Of a stretch of DNA of 20,413 nucleotides, positions 15,430 to 20,413 are shown piece by piece. This DNA comes from Planctomycetota bacterium (lineage in GTDB: Bacteria > Planctomycetota > Phycisphaerae > WQYP01): the NCBI GenBank assembly GCA_021799715.1, contig JAJYZY010000038.1, positions 1 to 20,413 of the forward strand, in the 5' to 3' direction. The notes beneath the pieces were generated by a model that saw only the letters and a list, made by a program, of their open reading frames with translations, ran no database searches and was not told the origin of the DNA. The translations under genes and the position numbers were made by a program. Positions within the stretch are counted from its first letter, which is position 1. Each line of letters begins with the position of its first letter.

Positions 15430-18400
15430 ATCAATCCCATCATCCGGACGTGTCATTGATAAGCTCCGCGCAAAGTGATCGTCTGGGCGGATTAATGTCG
15501 CATTGGTACGGGCTGTTGCAGCGACATCGGTTTATTTTAACCGCAGCGTTGATCGTGCTTGGTGGTTGGCTGTTTACCGCATCAAATAGTATTGTGTGGC
15601 AGACCAGTCTGTTAAGTTTCTTCTCCTCCCGCAGTGCGTCCATTCATGATTTGCGTCTATCGGAAAATCGCAACGGTCTGGCGGATGCGATGCGGCTTGA
15701 TGTGCATTTTTCGCATGGCCACCGGGGCGACCTGCGGACCGCAGTGGACGTTTTGGTGCGGGAATTGCAAGAGCAACACGAGTTTTCAACAATTTGGCAT
15801 GGCGTTTCGGTATCCCGGCAATTGCGCGCACAGGCTGCTTTGGACAACAACGCGCCGATTCTACTGGCACATCCGCAACTGGATATCCTGCGGCGGCGCT
15901 TATCCGCACAGTGGCTGACGCGGCACTTCCATCGGCAAGTGGAAAAAATGGCGGGTCCGGACGGCCAGATCACCGCTGCGCAATTGCAGGATGATCCATT
16001 GGGTATGCGACAACTGCTGCTTTTGCAACTCAAATCTATCGGCCCCGGATCAGGGGCGCATCTTTCCGGCCCGCTGCTGGTTAGCCGCAATGGCCGCCAC
16101 GCAATGATCATTCTTGCACCGCCGTTTAAGCCGCAGAATGTTGGCAGAGCGGAACGGATGCTTGCGGGGATTCGCACGGCTATACACGCCGCGCAAGGCC
16201 GATTGCCATTTCTGCGTGTTTGGGTGGTGGGGCCGTATCGGAACTTCGTGGAGAATCAGCGGCTGGTAAAGCGTGATCTGAAAATTATTTCCGCCGTCGG
16301 AACACTTCTGGTGGCCGCCGCCATCGGCTTGTATTTCCGCCGGATCAGTTCCGTGGTGGTGTGCCTGATTCCACCGATGGTCGGGCTGGGAGCGGCACTG
16401 GGCATCGCGGGCTTGTTACGGATGCACATTCCTTTAATTGTTCTGGGGTTTGATGGCCTGTTGTGTGGAGCCACCACTGATTATGGCATTCAACTCATGT
16501 CCGCCATGAACCGAATGGCGGGGGAAGCAGGGCGATTTGACAGCACTTTTCCAGCTCGGGCTGCGCGTGAGCTATTTGGCCCCATTTCCATGAGCGTTTG
16601 CACCAGCATGACCGGATACGGCGCGCTGGCCGCTAGTGCGGCTCCGGGGTTGCGAGCTCTGGGGCTGTTTATCGCCGGTGCCACAGGGTGCATCTGGCTG
16701 GTGACATTTCTCGTATTACCGGCATATCTTGGACCCTGGGTATGTCGGCGTTCAAATGCGGACGCTTCACAAGACAACAAGCAGCACATCAGGCCAACGC
16801 CGTCCGCCGCGGGCGGCCCATCGCAATGGTGGAGTCCCAAAGCAATAAAAGTCATCGTAACCATCGCGTTTATCCTTGTCACACTGTGGCTGGGGGACAG
16901 GGCCTTGGCCGTGCGTTATATCAGCAATGGTGAATCGCTGGATGGCTCTTCGCCGGCCCTCAAGCATGACCAGGCGATGTTTGCCAAAACATGGGGACAT
17001 CTGCGGCAGTCCGGCGTGATTACCATTCATGCACCGTCCGCGGAGGCTGCATTGCGTCAATTGCAGCAATTGGAGCACACGCTTGCCAGGCTCAAGGGCA
17101 GCCATCTTATAGCCGCTTACAGCACTCCGGCGGGCCTGTTGCCCGATGCGCACGCGGCCCGACGCCGTTTGCAGGCGTGGCGGGCATTATGGACGCCAGA
17201 ACGACTTGCGCGGGCCAAACGCCTGATTGCAAAGGCTGCGAATGCCACCGCTTTGCGCCCCGGCGCATTTAATGCCGCGATCCATTCATGGCAATTCCCT
17301 GTACCGCTTGAATCGGCATTGCGGCGGCTGGAGGATTCTCCCGCCATGTTATTTCCCGGTGTTGTGCGGATTTCCCGCCGGGACATCGCCATTTCTTCCA
17401 CCGTGCAACTCAATGCGTCGCTTCCGCCGCGACGTGCGACCCAATGGGCGGCGGTTGTGCGGCACGATGTGCCGGGGGTTTCAATTATCTGCGGTGATGT
17501 GCTGTATTTGAATGCGTCGCGTCACGCTCAAATGGAGGCGCGGCATTTATTCCCTTGGGTGGCTTTATTAATAATCATACCCCTTTGGATTTATTTCCGG
17601 CGGCTGGACATTGGGGCCATTGCGGCGCTGTCTCTGGGTATTGGCTTTATCTGGTTGCTGGGCGTCGCACAATTGTGGGGCGGTGGCTTGAATCTGTTAA
17701 GCCTCGTGCCCATGCTATTTACCATGGGTGTGGCTGTGGATTATGGAATTTATGCCGCCAGTGACCCGGCGCTGCGGCGTGTTGATCAACACCATGCCGA
17801 CCGAAATGGTGCCACCTTTGTTTGTGCCGCGACAACCATTCTGGGAACCGCAGCGATGATTCCCGCCGGGCATCCGGTGCTGCATTGGATAGGTCTGACA
17901 CTGACCGCGGGCATTCTCGGTGGTTATCTCGCCAGTTATTTCATTGTCGGGCCGCTGGTGCGAGTGATGTTTAATCCACCGGTGGCCCCCAGGAGCCGAC
18001 GAATATTCGGTATACTTGTCAATACGTGGCGAGCAGTGGTGGCTCTAGCCATCGTGCTTCTGTTAATTGGGGTATTGGGGGGGTGTTGCACCGTTCCGCC
18101 ATTGACATATCAGTTGCCATCGGCACCGCCACCGACGGCTGCGGCGGCCCGACAATCTCTGGCGGCATTTCCGCGCCGTTGGAATCAGCAGTTTTTTGCT
18201 GATGTGAACTGGCATGGCCATCAATTCAGTATGATCGGGCAGATAACGGGGCAGGCGACAGGCACGCTGCGTGTGACGTGCGCTTCGGAATTTGGCACAC
18301 TGTTATCAGATGTGCGTGTGTCGGGCCACCGGGCTGTCGTCATGCATATAGCCGCCGGATTTCCGGCACAACTGGCCGGGCATATTGCTGAAAATGCCGC

Positions 18401-18662
18401 ACTGGCATTGCGCATGCCGACTGCGGTAGCCGGGCAGCGCGGGTTTACAGCGGGTAAGCGGACACTTACCCTTACCGACCATCACATACACGATGTATTC
18501 TTCGGCACTGCTGGGCATTTGCGCGTTTGCCGGATATCCGGGGGCCGTCGCAATATGGAGATACTTTATCAGCACTATGGCCGGGGAACCGTGCCGCAAC
18601 AATTGCAGATCCGCGATGCCGGTGATTGTCTGTTGTTGACCATAAACTTTGATGCCAAATAA
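15426..18662 (+). CDS. MMPL-family exporter fused to a C-terminal lipoprotein-like (DUF3261-like) domain
   Basis: The 1078-residue protein is an RND/MMPL-type inner-membrane exporter with two pseudo-symmetric halves. TM1 is at about 36-56, followed by a large periplasmic loop, a TM block from about 286 with GATTDYG (Asp352), TM7 at about 473-491, a second periplasmic loop, and a TM block from about 707 with GVAVDYG (Asp772). The two aspartates in the DYG motifs are the proton-relay positions known for MMPL proteins. After the last canonical TM comes an arginine-rich linker, an extra hydrophobic segment ending in LGGC (Cys887), and a 190-residue soluble domain resembling DUF3261 lipoproteins of aryl-polyene clusters. 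Topology puts that domain in the periplasm. It probably moves a lipid-like product to LolA and the outer membrane. An in-frame ATG at 17967 could give a separate lipoprotein. It overlaps the LolA-like gene by four bases. Confidence 0.85.
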   Translation: MNQSHHPDVSLISSAQSDRLGGLMSHWYGLLQRHRFILTAALIVLGGWLFTASNSIVWQTSLLSFFSSRSASIHDLRLSENRNGLADAMRLDVHFSHGHRGDLRTAVDVLVRELQEQHEFSTIWHGVSVSRQLRAQAALDNNAPILLAHPQLDILRRRLSAQWLTRHFHRQVEKMAGPDGQITAAQLQDDPLGMRQLLLLQLKSIGPGSGAHLSGPLLVSRNGRHAMIILAPPFKPQNVGRAERMLAGIRTAIHAAQGRLPFLRVWVVGPYRNFVENQRLVKRDLKIISAVGTLLVAAAIGLYFRRISSVVVCLIPPMVGLGAALGIAGLLRMHIPLIVLGFDGLLCGATTDYGIQLMSAMNRMAGEAGRFDSTFPARAARELFGPISMSVCTSMTGYGALAASAAPGLRALGLFIAGATGCIWLVTFLVLPAYLGPWVCRRSNADASQDNKQHIRPTPSAAGGPSQWWSPKAIKVIVTIAFILVTLWLGDRALAVRYISNGESLDGSSPALKHDQAMFAKTWGHLRQSGVITIHAPSAEAALRQLQQLEHTLARLKGSHLIAAYSTPAGLLPDAHAARRRLQAWRALWTPERLARAKRLIAKAANATALRPGAFNAAIHSWQFPVPLESALRRLEDSPAMLFPGVVRISRRDIAISSTVQLNASLPPRRATQWAAVVRHDVPGVSIICGDVLYLNASRHAQMEARHLFPWVALLIIIPLWIYFRRLDIGAIAALSLGIGFIWLLGVAQLWGGGLNLLSLVPMLFTMGVAVDYGIYAASDPALRRVDQHHADRNGATFVCAATTILGTAAMIPAGHPVLHWIGLTLTAGILGGYLASYFIVGPLVRVMFNPPVAPRSRRIFGILVNTWRAVVALAIVLLLIGVLGGCCTVPPLTYQLPSAPPPTAAAARQSLAAFPRRWNQQFFADVNWHGHQFSMIGQITGQATGTLRVTCASEFGTLLSDVRVSGHRAVVMHIAAGFPAQLAGHIAENAALALRMPTAVAGQRGFTAGKRTLTLTDHHIHDVFFGTAGHLRVCRISGGRRNMEILYQHYGRGTVPQQLQIRDAGDCLLLTINFDAK

Positions 18663-18686
18663 TATGTGTAGAAAGCGGGATGCGCT

Positions 18687-20009
18687 GTGACTGAACATCG
18701 TCGATATTTCATGAATTCCATAAACTCCCGGGTTGCTCCGGTGGGCGGGCATCTATTCTGGCCAATCAAGCGCTGGCGGGCACTGCAACTCAAGGCTCTG
18801 AATCAACATATCCGTCATGCCCGCACTTCAGAGTTGTATCAAGGACGCATTCCCAATTCGGCACGGAGCCTGCGCCATCTGGCTGAGTTTCCATTGACAA
18901 CGAAAGATGATCTGGCGGCGGCCGGCGCGGCTGCGTTTGCCTGCAGGCCCCAAGCGGTTCGGGAGTGGGTCACAACCTCCGGTACCACCGGTAAACCCCT
19001 GCGCGTGCCGCTGACGGCAAAAGATTTGGATCGTCTGGCTGAAAATGAAGCTGTCGCGTTAAATATTGCCGGCTTAAACCGGGGTGATACGTTGATTCTG
19101 GCCTTGGCGCTGGATCGTATGTTTGTTGCCGGGCTTGCGTATTGGCTTGGTGCCCAGAAATTGCGGGCGGCTTGCATCCGCGCCGGGGCGGCGTATGCAG
19201 CACAGCTTGAGGTGCTGCAATCTCTGCTGGATCGCGACCGCCGAAATTATGTCATTACCGTGCCGTCGCTGCTTGCCGGCGCGTGCGGTGATTTTCCTGG
19301 CGATAATAAGCCGTCGCGAATACAGGCTGTTATCGGTATTGGCGAGCCGTTGCGCTCCGCTGCTGGGGTTCCCAACTCTCTGGCCATGCGCCTGACGGAA
19401 ACTCTGCACACACCGGTATTGAGCACCTACGCATGCACCGAAACCTGTTGCACATTTGCGGAAGGACCGGCGTGTATCGGCGGGCATTTGAATCCGACAT
19501 TGGCGGTGGTGGAAATTATGGATCAACATGGTGCGCCGGTTGCGGAGGGTACCTTGGGCGAAGTGGTCATCACACCGCTGGGAGTTCAAGCAATGCCGCT
19601 GATACGTTTCCGCACGGGTGATATGGCCGCACTCTACACTGATCCATGTCCCTGCGGCCGCACGACACCCCGGTTGGGGCCGATAGTCGGGCGTAAACAG
19701 CAATTGCTGAAGGTGCGTGGCTCAAGTCTTTTTCCATCGGCCATTTTTGATTGCCTCAATGGCTTAGACGTCGTAAAGGATTATGCGATTATCGCGCAGA
19801 GCGAACATGCATTAAGTGATCGGCTGGAGTTGCATGTATGCCTGTCGCGCAACTCCGCGGCGTCGCAAGATCGTGTTGTGCAGTGCGTGCGCGCGCTGTT
19901 AAAAGTTCAACCACGCATCATCTTCGACAACATGACTAAAATCCGTCAATTGCAAAATTCAGATAATCCGCGCAAACCCACCCGTTTCATAGATCGACGC
20001 AACGCTTGA
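18687..20009 (+). CDS. PaaK-type AMP-forming acyl/aryl-CoA ligase
   Basis: The 440-residue cytoplasmic enzyme belongs to the phenylacetate-CoA ligase/F390-synthetase branch of the ANL superfamily and should activate a carboxylic acid as acyl-AMP and then a thioester. Visible motifs are the P-loop TTSGTTGKP (96-104), YACTET (248-253, the A5 position), RFRTGD (Asp312), CPCGR (321-325), and the hinge region GRKQQLLKVRGSSLFP. The C-terminal PRKPTRFIDRR matches the GK-x-x-R end of PaaK, including the catalytic lysine position. Length equals PaaK (about 437). The start is GTG 18687 with AGCGGGA upstream; an ATG eight codons later lacks a ribosome-binding site. It follows the exporter by 24 bases and is the last gene of the operon. 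In aryl-polyene-type clusters a ligase supplies the starter acid; that role is inferred here. Confidence 0.87.
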   Translation: MTEHRRYFMNSINSRVAPVGGHLFWPIKRWRALQLKALNQHIRHARTSELYQGRIPNSARSLRHLAEFPLTTKDDLAAAGAAAFACRPQAVREWVTTSGTTGKPLRVPLTAKDLDRLAENEAVALNIAGLNRGDTLILALALDRMFVAGLAYWLGAQKLRAACIRAGAAYAAQLEVLQSLLDRDRRNYVITVPSLLAGACGDFPGDNKPSRIQAVIGIGEPLRSAAGVPNSLAMRLTETLHTPVLSTYACTETCCTFAEGPACIGGHLNPTLAVVEIMDQHGAPVAEGTLGEVVITPLGVQAMPLIRFRTGDMAALYTDPCPCGRTTPRLGPIVGRKQQLLKVRGSSLFPSAIFDCLNGLDVVKDYAIIAQSEHALSDRLELHVCLSRNSAASQDRVVQCVRALLKVQPRIIFDNMTKIRQLQNSDNPRKPTRFIDRRNA

Positions 20010-20060
20010 GTGGGAAGCAAAGTGCAGGCAATTGTCAAGATGGTAAGGCCTCTATGAGTT

Positions 20061-20082
20061 GATAAATCAAGCCTGATTTATC
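20061..20082. repeat. Perfect 9-bp hairpin after the operon
   Basis: GATAAATCA (20061-20069) and TGATTTATC (20074-20082) form a perfect AT-rich stem with an AGCC loop, 51 bases after the ligase stop codon. There is no following T-tract, so it is not a classic intrinsic terminator. It may stabilise the 3' end of the operon mRNA or be a structural element near an IS110 end. Confidence 0.45.
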
Positions 20083-20094
20083 CCAGCGCGAACT

Positions 20095-20231
20095 TGAATC
20101 TCAAATCTTAAATCTCAAATTTCAAATTATATATGGTGAGAATGCGATATCAGGTAACGCATTTGAGATGTCGAATTTCGGATATTACCATCTCAATTCT
20201 GAAATCTGAAATCCGAAATTTCAAATCTCAA
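20095..20231. repeat. Cluster of short AT-rich direct and inverted repeats
   Basis: The words TCAAAT, ATCTCAAAT, ATTTCAAAT and GAAATC recur many times. Inverted copies include ATCTCAAAT (20112-20120) against ATTTGAGAT (20161-20169), and AATTTCGGAT (20174-20183) against ATCCGAAATT (20211-20220). GGTAA (20153-20157) and TTACC (20185-20189) bracket the centre. No gene is present. The pattern resembles intergenic repeat families seen in planctomycete-like genomes; the comparison is from memory. Confidence 0.55.
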
Positions 20232-20282
20232 TTACCGTATTCAGCCTCATGCCTCGGCAACACTGAGTGACCGTGTTAAAAA

Positions 20283-20413
20283 TCAAGTCAAAACGGGCAA
20301 TTTGTCGGGTTGATTTTTTTGTAAAAACTGATCCCAGGTCTTGGCCTGTTTGACCATACTGTTGAGCAGGATCAGAAATTTTCTCATACAGGCGACCAAA
20401 GCCACGATGCGAC
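20283..20413 (-). mobile_element. IS110-family transposase, C-terminal end (partial)
   Basis: Read on the reverse strand, the last 131 bases encode 42 residues and a TGA stop. The start of the visible part, RIVALVACMRKFLILLNSMV, matches the very conserved C-terminal helix of IS110-family DEDD transposases (A-L-x-A-C-M-R-K-x-L-x-x-L-N-x-M), followed by a TWDQF segment like their usual TPW tail. The rest of the gene lies beyond the right edge, so intactness cannot be judged. IS110 elements lack typical terminal inverted repeats and make no clear target duplication, so the element's left boundary within 20010-20282 cannot be fixed by eye. IS110 elements use a non-coding 'bridge' RNA encoded in a terminal non-coding region. 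Confidence 0.78.

Noticed and set aside
20095..20231. CRISPR-like array
   Set aside because: Repeat words are short, variable, in both orientations and without regular unique spacers; no cas gene is near.

Overview
The window looks like a chromosomal segment of a Gram-negative-type bacterium, most likely a planctomycete of the Phycisphaerae kind, though a neighbouring phylum (Verrucomicrobiota, Acidobacteriota) cannot be excluded. The reasons are a PEP-CTERM secreted protein, a LolA-like carrier with an MMPL exporter (so an outer envelope), a very large TPR protein, moderate GC, and mobile-element remnants at both edges. No rRNA, tRNA or CRISPR was seen.

Layout. Positions 1-131 hold a GC-rich inverted repeat and two 19-base direct repeats that resemble an insertion-sequence end. 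They lie just upstream of icd (NADP-isocitrate dehydrogenase, 225-1511). A 285-base gap leads to a stand-alone response-regulator receiver (1797-2198) and mutM/fpg (2235-3053). From 3173 to 6202, four same-strand genes form an envelope-stress-like cassette: a small unknown protein, two proteins that each carry two YbjQ-like domains, and a PspA/IM30 protein. A strong bidirectional hairpin terminator (about 6244-6283) closes it. Next come a reverse-strand PEP-CTERM beta-propeller-like protein (6425-7606), a DinB/YfiT-like metalloprotein (7798-8268) and reverse-strand holA (8307-9392).

From 9585 to 20009, four genes form a tight operon: a 1657-residue TPR protein with an embedded C39-like cysteine peptidase domain, a LolA-like periplasmic carrier, an MMPL exporter fused to a C-terminal lipoprotein-like domain that keeps its own lipobox, and a PaaK-type AMP-forming acyl/aryl-CoA ligase. 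The LolA + MMPL + DUF3261-like + ligase set is the transport/activation part of aryl-polyene-type lipid clusters, but no ketosynthase, dehydratase or carrier-protein gene is in view. The cluster ends at a non-coding zone of AT-rich repeats, followed by the C-terminus of an IS110-family transposase (reverse strand) that runs off the window.

The two most promising leads are the unknown/YbjQ/YbjQ/PspA cassette, with its repeated G-[SN]-C-x-Y-H motif, and the exporter-lipoprotein fusion in an operon with the C39-TPR giant. All family assignments are by eye from motifs; no database search was run.
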